A DNA stretch of 64,000 bases from Nectonema munidae. Lineage: Eukaryota; Nematomorpha; Nectonematoida; Nectonematidae. The position numbers and the translations under genes are program-made. This document shows positions 36,246-47,417 of the stretch, piece by piece. The stretch spans positions 796,501 to 860,500 of the forward strand of contig JAUIRK010000971.1 of assembly GCA_030549495.1 (NCBI GenBank). Direction: 5' to 3'. A model generated the notes under the pieces. It saw only the letters and a list, made by a program, of their open reading frames with translations. It was not told the origin of the DNA and ran no database searches. Every line of letters starts with the position of its first letter. Position 1 is the stretch's first letter.

Positions 36246-36607
36246 GTAAACATAGAACTGATTTCAAAAAATGGGAGTTTACAACGTAACCTTATGAACA
36301 AAAAGTTGAATCCTTTCTCATCTTGAAATATAGTTAAAACAAAAAAGTTCGTTTATTTTATGCCTATACAGAAGTGTGCATGCCATTGTATATTTGTCTG
36401 CGCGCCACACTTGGCACACGAGACATAGGTTTCCGACCCTCTATACTGTCCCACGTTGATAATTGGCTCTCCGATAACCCAAAAATCCTAGTCTCCGGCT
36501 TGAAAATTATTTGGACCGAAATGCTTGGCTTATAAATTCCTATACATTTGGAAATTCACTAACTTGAATTATTTTAAAATAGAGGATTTATTTCAATTTT
36601 TGAATTG

Positions 36608-37125
36608 TCAATTTATTTTATTTAAAATAAAAATACCTTTACATTCTAACCACAAGTTAGAAAGATAAAAGTCAAAAAATAAACAATTGATATTGAAATT
36701 ATTCTGTTCTCCGTAAATTTTAGATTCATACAAAATTAAATTAAAAAAATCTTCATTTAAAAAAATTCTGAGGTACTCATATGGGGATCTAGAAATGATG
36801 TTGTAATCCACTGTTCCAGATTTTTCGCTAAAAGAAAAGCTTAGGAAATTTGTGATCGAAATTTTGTTCCATTTACTTTTTACCTTGTGTTTATCACTCT
36901 TTTCAGTTTTCCTGTGTTTATTCAATTCCGGTCTTTCTCTAAAAACGCGAGCAGGTAAATGATTCAAGTCAGCATTCATGTCTTCTCCAGAGAATCATGA
37001 TCGGAAAAAGCGTCAGGGCGTTCCAGAGGAGGCTGAAAGATTATCGAAGAGTCTTCCAGATCAATTTCACCATGCGTGTCTTTTTCAAAATCTATTAATT
37101 CACATATTTCCTTCACTAGTTGTTA
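36608..37125 (-). pseudogene. piggyBac-like transposase, N-terminal part
   Basis: The minus strand from about 37125 reads EICELIDFEKDTHGEIDLED, then SIIFQPPLERPDAFSDHDS. After a frame change an open stretch (36979-36608) gives MNADLNHLPARVFRERPELN, KSKWNKISITNFLSFSFSEK, then SRSPYEYLRIFLNEDFFNLI and ESKIYGEQ. The acidic leader, the 'W..' segment and SP.EY...F.ED....I..E...Y..Q is the standard entry into a piggyBac transposase. The catalytic core that should follow is missing; the frame ends in AT-rich sequence at 36608. Confidence 0.65.
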
Positions 37126-37879
37126 ATCTATAAAAAAAAGTATTTATTTAAAACCTCCAAATTTGATAAATTTTTTCTATTTATTAATCTTTTCTCCGAA
37201 AAGGAACGAAAGTCTCTCTATTTGAAAAATATCGTATAAAAAACAATTTGCTGGTGTTTCATAAAATAAAAGCTATATGCGTTAAAATAATTGCCTCAAA
37301 GAACAAGTACGAAAAAAATGGAAAAATATAAAAACGAAAAATTATCTTACCCGCCTTTTTAGACATAATCAAATTCTGTTCAACAAAGAGAAAATAAGCA
37401 TTGAAGGAAGAAAGAAACAAAAGAAATATTGCATCAGCCAGTTACAACAAAATGACGAAACACTAAACAAAAATTTAAATCAATAATAAGCAGCAATGGT
37501 GCATACCAATGCATGTATGGGCCTTGAAAGTCAATGTCGCGTTTATCCTCTTTCGGAGGGAAACAAAAGATGTTACAATTTGCATCAACAAATTAGTCAA
37601 AGTTGTGTTTCTCTCGAAAAGAGATGCATAAAAAATAGATTTTGTAAGCTCTGAATTCGCGATTATTTCCAATCATTACAGCAGCGCCATCTTTTGCACA
37701 AGCCACAATCTTCTTCAATGGAACGTTGCTCTCATTAAAATAGCATCACGTTTTTTCAAGATGCTTTGACCTTTTGTATCACTAGTTGAACTAAGCCCGA
37801 TAAAACCTCTTGAAGTATTATATAATCAACGAGTAGAAAATTCGTAAATCTCATCCCAAAATAAAACGAACAGAAAAGA

Positions 37880-38607
37880 TTAATCCTTCGATTTGAAGTG
37901 AAACTTATTCACCGGTAGTTTTGAGAGTGATAACTTTTCTACATCAATCAAGATGGCCTTTTCTGAAATTTTGTAATTATCTGGACATTGTAGCTCACAA
38001 TATCTGGATTATACAAAAGTACAATTATCCAGAATTTTTTCCTTCAACTCGCAAAAGTGGGAGAAAGTACTTCATCAGAGATTTATCGTTGAAGTTAAGT
38101 GAACTATCAATACGAGCAAGGTGCAATGATCCCTTTACACACCGTCTTACAAGAGATCTCATAAGTTTCTATGGAATTGAGCAAGATTCAATTCAACCAT
38201 CTACTTCTACACGAGGATATTGTTATGTTTCCACTTGTAAACCTAGAAAAGGAACCACAATAAAGTGTTCTAAATGCAACAAATCAGTCTGTAAATCGCA
38301 TACAATTTATTTGTGTGAAAAATATGACAAATAATATTTCATATCTTCATATTTTTTTATTATCATTGAAAATTGTAATGCTTTGTTTTTAACTAATTTC
38401 ATTTTTCCTTAATTTTAATCTAAAATAAAGCATTTTTAATGAAATTTTTATCTTTTTTTATAAAAAATTTTTTTCTGAGAAAAATTAAGGCTGTTATAGA
38501 AATATACGTGATAATTTGAATATAGGGTTTGTATATGTTAGTAGGCTAAATCTGCAATTCAAAAATGTATTGGAGTAAAACTCCCAATTCTGTCTTGCGA
38601 AGGTTAA
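37880..38607 (+). pseudogene. piggyBac-like transposase C-terminus and 3' end
   Basis: An open frame (37921-38334) ends a piggyBac-type protein. DIVAHNIWIIQKYNYPEFFP corresponds to the last helical part of the catalytic core (usually D...N.Y.....). RKSGRKYFIRDLSLKLSE follows, and the stretch ends in the zinc-binding tail CYVSTCKPRKGTTIKCSKCN with KSVCKSHTIYLCEKY. The element ends at TTAA (38604-38607) after GTCTTGCGAAGG. The three catalytic Asp are not present. The orientation is opposite to the N-terminal piece at 36608-37125, so they are not simply one gene. Confidence 0.7.
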
Positions 38608-40408
38608 AAAACACAACATTCATATTCCTCCTTTTTTAGTATTTTCGCTAAAGATATAATTGATTGTCATCATTCTTGGAACTCATCATATAACTCCTTG
38701 AAGAAATGTTGCATCTTGTCTTTGTTGGCACTATATGTGCAGTTCTGGGATGTTTTTTCAGGTTTCAGAATCACATACTTCCATTTGAGAAGGTGGTCAG
38801 TCACGCAAAGTAGACTAATTATTTTTTTGTAATCATTTATCGTGTTAATTTATAATAAAGAAGTTTGATAAAATTTTACATTCATTTTTTTTTAGCTGCA
38901 CTAGAAACGCTTATCAGAAATAAAAAAAGAAAGATCAAAAATACGAGATTTATGTCAAGCTCTTTCGCATAATACTTCTTCAGCGGTGAATACAGAGTAA
39001 GTTGAGATTACAAAGTCAAGGATAAACTAACCTAAAATGAAGACTAATCTTAACTCAATCATGATGATCAAAAAATGTGAAACATTATTATATTTTGATG
39101 TTAAGAAAATCGGTTAGATTATTTTGATATTTTAATTTTATTTCTTGTTGATCAATGTAAAAGACCGTATCCAAAAGATGTTGGGGATGTATCAAAGGAA
39201 AAATATTATATTGAGACCTTCACAACTAGTATTTGTAGTGATTTCAATTCAAATAAATGCCCTTTAATTGTTTTTTTATATCATTTTATATTCACTTAAA
39301 CAGTCATAGTAAAATTGACTATGAAATGTTGAAATGTTTTAAAAAAATGTGTTTTCCCATACTTCCTTTGAAAAAGAAGATTAAATCTGAAAATAGGTGG
39401 AGTAAATAAAATTTTAGTTTTTTTGTAAAAAATGCAAAGAGTTATAGTTACAAGTTTCTATACTGAAATGAAAATGTTCACTTTTATAGTAGAAAAAAAT
39501 ATAAATAATAAATAATAAATACTTTTAGCAAGTAATAATATTTTCTTTTTGTTTGTTTCTTTTGAATATTTCCTAATTGAGATTTTAGCCGAAGTAATAT
39601 TTAGTTCAAGTTTAACACGTTATATTAACATATAAATCGTCTTGAAAGAGCAATTTTTTTGTAGGGCAAATTGTGCACATATATTATTTGTCCTTGGTTC
39701 ATCATTTAACCTCTGTTTATGTACATTACAGAGTTTTAGATAAAATTTTACACAAAGCCTATTAACAAGAAGACGTTCATTATTATTAATTCTACTTCTA
39801 TAGTTTCCAAAAATAATTTTTTTAAAGAATTCAAAACCTCATTATTTCCATTCAGTAAGATTTAAATCTAGATTCTTAATACTATATGTTTCACATCTTT
39901 CATACACTTGCGAATAAAGGTATAGATATTTTCATTTCTATACCTAAATACTAAATAACTTATTTTTATTAATTTGGAAAAAAATTCTCAATCAAAACAC
40001 TTTTGCTCATAATATTATATTTTTATATTATTCTAGCTCAGTGTGCTTGATTATAAAATTTAGGGGGCAAATTGACTTTTTTTAAAATTATTTCCACAAA
40101 ATTAATTCACTCAAAAGTTACTCATTCAGTTAAAAATAAAATTTACAATTCAATAAATTTATAAAAAAAAATAACCGTCAAAAATTATTATATCTTCTGA
40201 GAAAAATTTCGAAAATGGAAATTTTTCTCCGCACTATGACACTTACCCGTAGGATAATTTCACTGGATGAAATATATTTTTAAATTTTAATTAAGAAAGA
40301 AAGAATAAAAGAATGTGAGATATCAAACAGAAAAAAGTTTTAATGAGCAAAGTTATTTTGAAAAAATGAGAGGATTAAAAACTGAACTAATAGTTTAAAT
40401 AATTAAAA
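38608..40408. other. No recognisable gene
   Basis: AT-rich sequence with only very short open frames on either strand. I see no domain, terminal repeat or tandem array in it. Confidence 0.45.
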
Positions 40409-40548
40409 CAAATATAAAAAATTGTAAAAACTGGACACTTTATTGCTGATTTTCGCTAACTAGTTTCGGAGTATAAACTCCTTTTTCAAAGCAAATATAT
40501 AAATGATAAAATGTGAAAATGAGGCATTTTTACAATTTTTTATATTTG
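40409..40548. mobile_element. 140-bp palindromic element with 22-bp perfect inverted ends
   Basis: The left end (40409-40430, CAAATATAAAAAATTG then TAAAAA) and the right end (40527-40548) are perfect reverse complements. On the minus strand the interior carries GGAGTTTATACTCCGAAAC, a short hairpin followed by GAAAC, within TTTGCTTTGAAAAA...ACTAGTTAGCG. The hairpin plus GAAA recalls the stem II/GAAA part of hammerhead ribozymes found in Penelope-like and retrozyme elements. The CUGAUGA half is not recognisable. Confidence 0.5.
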
Positions 40549-40930
40549 CTATAATCATTTCATCTCAATGGGCATATCTGGCAAAATTTTCTTTTGTAAT
40601 AGTTTAAATAGAGAGAGAGAGAGAAAGTTTATTTCAAAATAATATTGAGTAAAAGAAATTAAACATAATGATGAGAAGAAGCCGTAGTTTACAAAATCTA
40701 TAAATTACATGGAAAGAACAAAGGTTCTAAAAAAATCAAGATCAAATATTAGTTTGATGGATTATTAAAGGCCAGATGACCGCTTAGAAATAACCCAGAA
40801 AACAATAAAAAAACTAATAATAAAATATAAAACTAATTTTAAATGAGAGGTATAAACATAAACAAGGAACATGATTAAGCATTCATATGTTAATAATAAT
40901 TATATATATATTATATATATATATATAAAC
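40549..40930. repeat. Simple repeats
   Basis: A GA repeat lies at about 40611-40624 and an AT repeat at about 40900-40926. No gene is visible between them. Confidence 0.6.
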
Positions 40931-40959
40931 ATAGGAAAAAAATTATCATAGATGAAACT

Positions 40960-41300
40960 TACAAACATAACAATCACTTAAAGTACAGGTATTAGATGCA
41001 TAATTATCAAACAAAAATTTTTTCACATAGGCTTTATATGGAGAAATACGAGGGAATTGTGAAAGTGAGTTTACAGTGGAATTGAATTTGTTAAGTATTC
41101 TGTATATGAAGCACTGCTTTGACTTTGAGAGATGATAAAAAGGAAGTTGAAATAAATTGCTGAAATGAGGAGACTTTAGATGAAAAAGATAGGGAGAATC
41201 TGCTAAACTTTTGACTAACGGACTGCCAATATCAAAATGTTGAAAAGTTGAATTATTTTATCGAAATATTGAGCTTACTTTGTCTCAAAAATCAATTTTG
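40960..41300 (-). pseudogene. LINE C-terminal remnant
   Basis: In reverse: SPYLFHLKSPHFSNLFQLPF, YHLSKSKQCFIYRILNKFNS, LSQFPRISPYKAYVKKFLF. The spacing and the final 'F..Y.A.VK.FL' resemble the last 100 residues of LINE ORF2 products, here open over about 100 codons but without RT motifs. The assignment rests on this resemblance alone. Confidence 0.4.
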
Positions 41301-41654
41301 TTAGGCCAAAGCTCTCTTTGAAAAAACGACGTCCTAAGATTTAATGCGTTTTGGTTTGTAGTGTTTTGATTTTGTGGCGTTTTGGTTTTGGGCATTTTGT
41401 TTTACAAAATTTTGACTTGTCGTAACCTTTCATTCTAGTTGTAACTTTTGGGTTGGGGATTTTTCATCTTTCAATTTAAAAATTGTTGGGGGGGGAAAGG
41501 AAAGAGAAAAATAATTCTAGCTAATACATATGTGTGTCAAAGTTTTTATAATATATTCATTTAAGCAAAATATAGCTTAATGCCTATAAAATTTGCATGC
41601 TAAAACTATTAAGTAATAAAATAAAATCTTCTAGTCTGCGAAAGTATAGCAAGC

Positions 41655-42590
41655 TAAAGATGTATCAGATATCCACAAATTTTTTTACATCCTCTTAACA
41701 TCCACATCCACGGTTCATTTAAGTTTCTATATACGCAATTTTCAAAAATTTTCTTTTTTCTATATATGGCAAAGTTTTTTTCGGATTTTTTTCAATTTTT
41801 ACTTTAACCAAAATTTTTATGATAAGTATTTTATTGAACATTATTTAAATATGATGAATGTTGTCAGCGTAAAAACACAGTGCACAGCTTCAATTCTCCT
41901 TTCTATTTGTTTATATACTGTATTTTAATTACTCCTAGTTTCTATCGTATTCATGAATAATATAATCCCATAATAAATTACGATGGAGATGATGAGATAT
42001 AGCTATTTATTTTATGGCAAAATGTTTGTGAAACTAAAAAAGATATATGAAATGCACAAAATTATATATAGCAGAAGTGGGAATAATAAAAATATTTTGT
42101 TTTTCTTTTTTTAAATCAAAGAATATGCCTGCTTTTTTGACAGTTGTGTTAAATTTTTATCCTAATTTGATCGGTCCCAAGAATTGATCCCTATATATTA
42201 GAATTTTTGTTTAAAATGGCTGGCATGTAGAATTAATGCCCACTTTTTTGTCAAATTGGCTGAGCTAAATTAAAGATTATTATATTAATTTAAAGATATT
42301 GTATATTATTATATACTTATATTTATTTAAAGACACTAAAATTAAAGATTATTGATAATAATTTTCAAAATAAATAAATATCCAAATTCCAAATTATCAG
42401 AAAATTGAATCTTCTAAAAGGAAAAATAAGACTTTTAATCAATCTAGAAAATTTTGGATAATAAATAACTAAAAAAATTTATTCTGACATCCGCTTTCGC
42501 TAAAATAAATTAATTCTAGCATCCACTAGAATGTCAAATTTGATATCCGTATTCGTAGATACGAAAAATTTGACATTCGATACATCTTTA
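41655..42590. mobile_element. Non-autonomous hAT-type element (936 bp)
   Basis: Perfect 12-bp inverted ends TAAAGATGTATC (41655) and GATACATCTTTA (ending 42590). The flanking 8-mers TAGCAAGC and TATCAAGT match at six of eight positions, a decayed hAT target duplication. It shares ends and internal sequence with the 376-bp element at 32348. It is inserted next to the LINE remnant at 42591. No coding sequence. Confidence 0.75.
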
Positions 42591-42758
42591 TATCAAGTTT
42601 GTTCTTGAAATCATTGACTGAGAGAATCAACTACTTCTTCCGGCAAAGAATTCCAATGGTTCTTTGTGTTAAATAAGTTTGACGGTAATTGTTTTAAAAA
42701 CACTCAGATTTAAACTTATAACAATGCGATCTGGATATTCTTACTGAGAACTCTATAA
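42591..42758 (-). pseudogene. LINE C-terminal fragment between two hAT elements
   Basis: On the minus strand: SHCYKFKSECFKNNYRQTYL, then after frame changes NHWNSLPEEVVDSLSVNDF and KNKLDI. This is the WN.LPEEVV......FK..LD end of a CR1/Jockey ORF2. The fragment is bounded by hAT elements on both sides. Confidence 0.65.
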
Positions 42759-44204
42759 CAGTGGTTCCCAACCTTTATTTTAGACGACCCAATTATATTT
42801 CTCAAAATATGACCCGACCCCACTATTTTAGTTGCATATGTTTTATTAAAACTATATATGATTATCTTGCTGTAAAAGTAAGGTACAAGTGTAATAAATA
42901 TATCTGTAAGATAGGTACTTTAAGATTGTGAAAGACAAAATTAACATCATTAAATTTTATTATATTCACATCATTATGAATTTTAAGGCTTGAAATGAAT
43001 TAAAACAACCACTTCTAGAATAATAATAATCTGTCACATTCTAAACAAGCTAAATCTGTGAAATGGTAAATTAATTTTAATTGGAACCTTGGGCTTGAAT
43101 CATGTTGCTAATTTTCTCAATTCGTGGTTCAGTCTTGAAAAGTGCTGCCCTAAAATCATGATTTACACAAGTAGGTTGTAGCGAAAGGCAATAACACTTT
43201 CACAGCCTCGAAACAAGGACTGGTTTCTTTTTTTCACAGCGTCCAAGACACACTTAGAGTTTATGGCTAAAAGTTAAAACAAAGAGTTTCCTCTTTGTGG
43301 ATCTCTATAAGAAGCCCCTTTTGAAGATTTTGGATAGAAGACTCTTTTTCTCAAAGATACTCGGCCTGGATATCGCAGGGTCCTCGCAAACATTTGTATT
43401 TCTCATGCAGCTCTCCACTCGGAATGTACTTGTCAAACTCCTCACTCAATTTCTCAAGGTGCCCAACAATGACACTTTGTACGGCTAGAAGTTAGGTGTC
43501 TTTTTCAGCTTCAAGAAAAAGTTCCAAAAGTGGAGAGGACGCAGTTTTTGCTAGTTCAATCTTTCCTTTCCACAGTCTCAGCTTTGTGTTGAACGCATTG
43601 AACTTTTCTAACACAGAGAGTATAGTCTCATCTTTTCCTTGCATGGGCATATTCAGCAAATTCAACTATGAAAATATGTCTGTCAGATATGCCAGTTTAA
43701 GCAAACACTTTCGTTCTGTAAGCCTTGATGTCAGTACATGTTTCTTCTGGTTTAGGAAGATTTCAACCTCTGCACGCATGTAAAGCACTCTCTGAAGCAC
43801 TTTTCCTCGTGATAGCCTCCTCGCAGAAGAGTAGTAAAGCAAATGTTCTTATTAGGATCCCACATCATAGCACTTTTAAATCATCAGCCTTGAATTTAAT
43901 GCTGATGATTTAATAAAATTTACTATTTGAATAAAATCTTCTATAACAGTCTTAAGCTCAAGTAACATTTATCGAGAAGCAAGGTTTTTTCGGTGAGGCA
44001 GGCAATGCGTCGCTATTATCTATATGGGGTTCTCTTCTTCGTACTTTTCTTCATTTATCTTTTAGAAATTATCCACTATCACTCAACCAATATATGACTG
44101 TATATACTTAAAAACTCTTAGAATTAAAAGTCGACAATATTTTTATTTTGAGGTCTTTGGCGACCCCAAAAAATGCTTGGGTACCGCAGGGTTGGGAAAC
44201 CCTG
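42759..44204 (-). mobile_element. hAT transposon (ZBED5/SCAND3-like), decayed
   Basis: The left end is CAGTGGTTCCCAACC (42759) and the right end ...GGTTGGGAAACCCTG (44204). Just inside each end are GACGACCC and GGCGACCCC. The flanking 8-mers CTCTATAA and CTGTAAAG match at five of eight. It carries a broken transposase on the minus strand. Its right end abuts the flank shared by all receptor copies (from 44226). Confidence 0.78.
43075..43910 (-). pseudogene. hAT transposase C-terminal half, broken
   Basis: In reverse from about 43910: SRGKVLQRVLYMRAEVEIFL, KKHVLTSRLTERKCLLKLAY, LTDIFS, LNLLNMPMQGKDETI, FNAFNTKLRLWKGKIELAK, and near the end PRIEKISNMIQAQGSN. These match the C-terminal half of ZBED5/SCAND3-type hAT transposases (VL.RL..LR.EV..FL...…LAYL.DIF..LN.LN..LQGK…L…PRI..L…QAQ.SH). 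There are several stops and frame changes. The N-terminal finger and the first catalytic Asp were not found, so this is a deletion derivative. Plus-strand frames at 43297-43913 are shadows. Confidence 0.72.
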
Positions 44205-44572
44205 CTGTAAAGATAAAGTATTAGTGATATTCTTTTAAAGAAGAATTGTCCATTGTTAAATGCGTGTGAATAAGATTGTGACATAGAGAACTGCCTAAAC
44301 CAGGGAAAATAGTTGATTTATCGAGTATACATAAATGAAATAATGCGTCCTTAGCGAGAAAAAACTTTAATAATTTTTAGAAATTTTCTTTTCAGACGTT
44401 TTTGGTTTTTGATTTTTGGAAATTTTAGGTTTTCAGCGTTTTGACGAAAAAGTGTTCTATATCTTGATAAGGATACTAAAGTTTGGAGATGGTTTATTAC
44501 TATAAGTATTTTGTAGAATAATCTTGTATATCACAATTTTTATTTAGATAAAGAAAGAAATTGCTGAATAAA

Positions 44573-45571
44573 ATGAAAGACATAAACATTACAAGTCTGT
44601 ATTATCAAAGCTTCTGCACAGACAAAGATGAAATTTCCATAAATCCTTATGTGTTTTTTGTGATATCTTTTCTAGGCTTCATCGTCAACATTCTTTGTTT
44701 TTACATTTTCCACGCTTTGGAAAAAGAACACCACTGTTACTTAATGCTAAAGTATGTTTCCATCTGCAATTTGTGCTATCTTTTCACGAACCTTCTTTAT
44801 CCCGCCTATGAAAACCACGGACTATTAAAATCATACAACTCTGTCCATACATGTGCTTGGCGTTTTTTTGTTTTCAAAGTTTTATTCGTGATACAAGACG
44901 CTATAACGATGACCGTACGTTATCTCTATGTCTTTTTTCTAATCGACAGATACTACATGATTCACAATCCAATCAAAATGCAGGCATGGAGATCGAGTTT
45001 TGTATTTAGACATGCACTTCTGCTTTCTTCGTCTCTTTCTTTCATTTGTTCGATGCCAAGGAGTTTTTTAACGCGTATTGTTGAAAACCACTGCAAACAC
45101 AGTCCCTATCAATGCTCAATAGAAGGAAAGACAGCTTATTCAGATTACTTATTTTATCGCGAAATATTTATGTTTATAGTTCCAGTCGTTATGTTTATTT
45201 CTTTATCAATTTTAATCTCCTACGACATATACCTGTACTCAATTTCAAGGAAAAACGTTGTTCATGCGGTAAGTACGGAGAATAAAAGCACACTTTTAAA
45301 AAAATCAACAAAAATAATGATATATTTTTTCTTCTACATCATCACAATTTTTCCAATCTCTTTGGCTAACATCTACATTGGACATATAGAGAGAAAGCAA
45401 GCGCTATTAATATATCCCGATTACATGATGCGGATACTTTCAATTTCTAAGTATGTGGAGTTGGTGAATGATGCCTTCATTTTTACTCTTTATATTGCTC
45501 TTGATTACAACTGTCATGATTGGATTATAAAAAAATGCAAATACTGTCTAACAATGTTGAAAATTTTGTGA
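44573..45571 (+). CDS. Orphan class A G-protein-coupled receptor, copy 3
   Basis: This is a 332-residue paralogue open from the ATG at 44573. By eye it differs from copy 1 at roughly 37 positions, clustered in the N-terminus/TM1/TM2 (for example T40I, K47H, G68C, Y82H) and after residue 158 (Y159C, R176H, L180Q, K228N, M272I, Q273E, W322C). Residues 83-158 are identical to copy 1. All class A landmarks are kept: DRY, the extracellular cysteines, TM5 Pro, the TM6 IFP kink and NDAFIFTLY. Homologous flank extends about 340 bp upstream, up to the end of a hAT element at 44204, and about 250 bp downstream. The splice-acceptor candidate TTTTATTTAG ends at 44547. The proximal AATAAA of copy 1 is lost, but an AATAAA near 45650 remains. 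Confidence 0.85.
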   Translation: MKDINITSLYYQSFCTDKDEISINPYVFFVISFLGFIVNILCFYIFHALEKEHHCYLMLKYVSICNLCYLFTNLLYPAYENHGLLKSYNSVHTCAWRFFVFKVLFVIQDAITMTVRYLYVFFLIDRYYMIHNPIKMQAWRSSFVFRHALLLSSSLSFICSMPRSFLTRIVENHCKHSPYQCSIEGKTAYSDYLFYREIFMFIVPVVMFISLSILISYDIYLYSISRKNVVHAVSTENKSTLLKKSTKIMIYFFFYIITIFPISLANIYIGHIERKQALLIYPDYMMRILSISKYVELVNDAFIFTLYIALDYNCHDWIIKKCKYCLTMLKIL

Positions 45572-46079
45572 CTTTTTTATATCAAAGAAAACATATTGTG
45601 AAAAAATTAAAATTTCTTATTAGAGTCGTTAGTATTCCCTCTATGTTCAAATAAATCAATTGTACTTCATCAAGTTATTTTTTCCAGATAATTTGTTATT
45701 AATGATAATTAATGATAGCATTCGTTACAAATTTAAGATGTCCTGTTTTAACAAGTCTTCAAAATTTCATACAGGAAAAGGAATTTTATGTCAAAAATGG
45801 GATTAAATACCCAGCCTAAATCTTCAACGAGCAATATTTTTCATAAAAAGTAAACGTTAGCATAGAAAAATTATTTGTTGAATAAACGTAATAATCAACA
45901 TAGTAAATATTTAAATTTTGTTTCATGACAATTATTATGAATAAATAGATGCTTACGCTAAAGATAGATACATTCCATAAAACTAACAACTTTTTGAGCC
46001 AAAAACATTCCTTCAATATTTAAATTCGATAGTGATATATTTAGCAATAACTGGATACGAACTATATCAAAAATGGCGC
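45572..46079. other. 3' flank of receptor copy 3
   Basis: Up to about 45870 this is homologous to the 3' flank of the inverted copy 4 (62070-62297 in reverse): ATATTGTGAAAA, then TAGTATTCCCTCTAT, then AATACCCAGCCTAA. No gene of its own. Copies 1 and 2 have a partly different 3' flank, so copies 3 and 4 are closer here. Confidence 0.6.
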
Positions 46080-46333
46080 TGTGTCTTTCTTTCAATGATC
46101 TCATACCCATACATGATTACAAATCCTCACCTTTTCCTCATTGTTCTTTCTCCTAAAGTCTACTTTCTCTGTCGCAAGCCTCTTTTTATTATCATTTTAA
46201 TTATTATTATTATTATTTTTTTTAAATAACTTTTAACTGCACTCTATATTATTTCCCCACCCAACATATTTACATTTCTACCACTTAATCGCTTACTAAC
46301 CTCCACAACAACCAGTCTGACATCATTCCATCC

Positions 46334-47417
46334 ATGTCTTCTCAAACAAAACGCCCAAGGAACGATTCCCCTACAACCCCCACATCTTCTCAAATCATCT
46401 CCGATCTCTTCGACCAATTTATTTCCAAGACCACACTCCCCGCTGAACACCTCATAAACTTTCACATATTAAAATCTGACGTTCTACTCACACATTCAAA
46501 CAAGATTGAATGTCTCACCAATTCAACTCTCTCTCAAATCGCTCACCCTACACCTACTAAAACGTACTCTCAAGCCTCCACTAACAGCACTCAACCCTCT
46601 CTCACACAACCCTTTCCAACAGCGAGCACACCACCTACATTACACACAATCCCTAAACCTAAGAAAACTCTCAATCCAGATCTATCAATTATGCTCACAC
46701 CACTAGATCCACCCGAAAATAGAACCGATAAGGCCAACTTCAAAAAAAACATAATAAAAAATATGGAAACCCACAAACATCCTATAAACATTAAAAACAC
46801 GCGCAGCTCATCTTCTATTTCAATTCGAAAACAATACACAAAAAGAAATGGCCATAAAATCACTAGCGAACAATGGCATCACCGCACACGACCTCCCACC
46901 TAGTATCCCGCGTCTAGTCCTTTCGGGCATCCCCATTGACATCCCTATTGATAATATCGCTACCCAATTCCTACATGAGAACTGCTTCCTTAAAGACTTA
47001 GGCTCACTAACGTCAATTAAACCATTAGGCAAAAAGGGCTTGTACTCCTACACTATATCATTTCAAACATCCACCAACACACTTTTCAAGCATCTTTGCG
47101 AAATTCCTAAAATTATTCTAAACCACACAATTCTTCAGTCCAAAATATTCAAATCACGTCTTTCACAATGCGACAACTGTCTAAAATTCCACCACACATC
47201 ATCAAAATGTAAATCCTCATCTCCACACTGCAACCACTGCGGCAACAGGGGTCACTCAATCTCCACATGCATTTTCAACAAGGATCCCTTTAAAATATCA
47301 TACTCAAACTGCCATCAGAATCATCCCTCCACATCTGATATATGCCCTTTTCGCATTCAACACCTTAAAAACCTCAACGAGGCACACGCAAATACCATCA
47401 AAAACTACATATGTTAA
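46334..47417 (+). pseudogene. LINE ORF1: gag-like CCHC zinc-knuckle protein
   Basis: The ATG at 46334 begins MSSQTKRPRNDSPTTPTSS. The first frame runs to 46903; a one-base frame change around 46845 moves the homology to the frame ending at 47417. The C-terminal part has two good CX2CX4HX4C knuckles (CDNCLKFHHTSSKC and CNHCGNRGHSISTC) and a third whose first Cys is lost (SNCHQNHPSTSDIC). This array is typical of ORF1 in I-, R1- and Jockey-type LINEs, where it binds the element RNA. The stop overlaps the ORF2 ATG (ATGTTAA at 47411-47417), a compact arrangement common in this group. Confidence 0.8.

Noticed and set aside
43297-43913. Three plus-strand frames of 62-95 codons
   Set aside because: They lie antisense to the hAT transposase relic and are its shadows.
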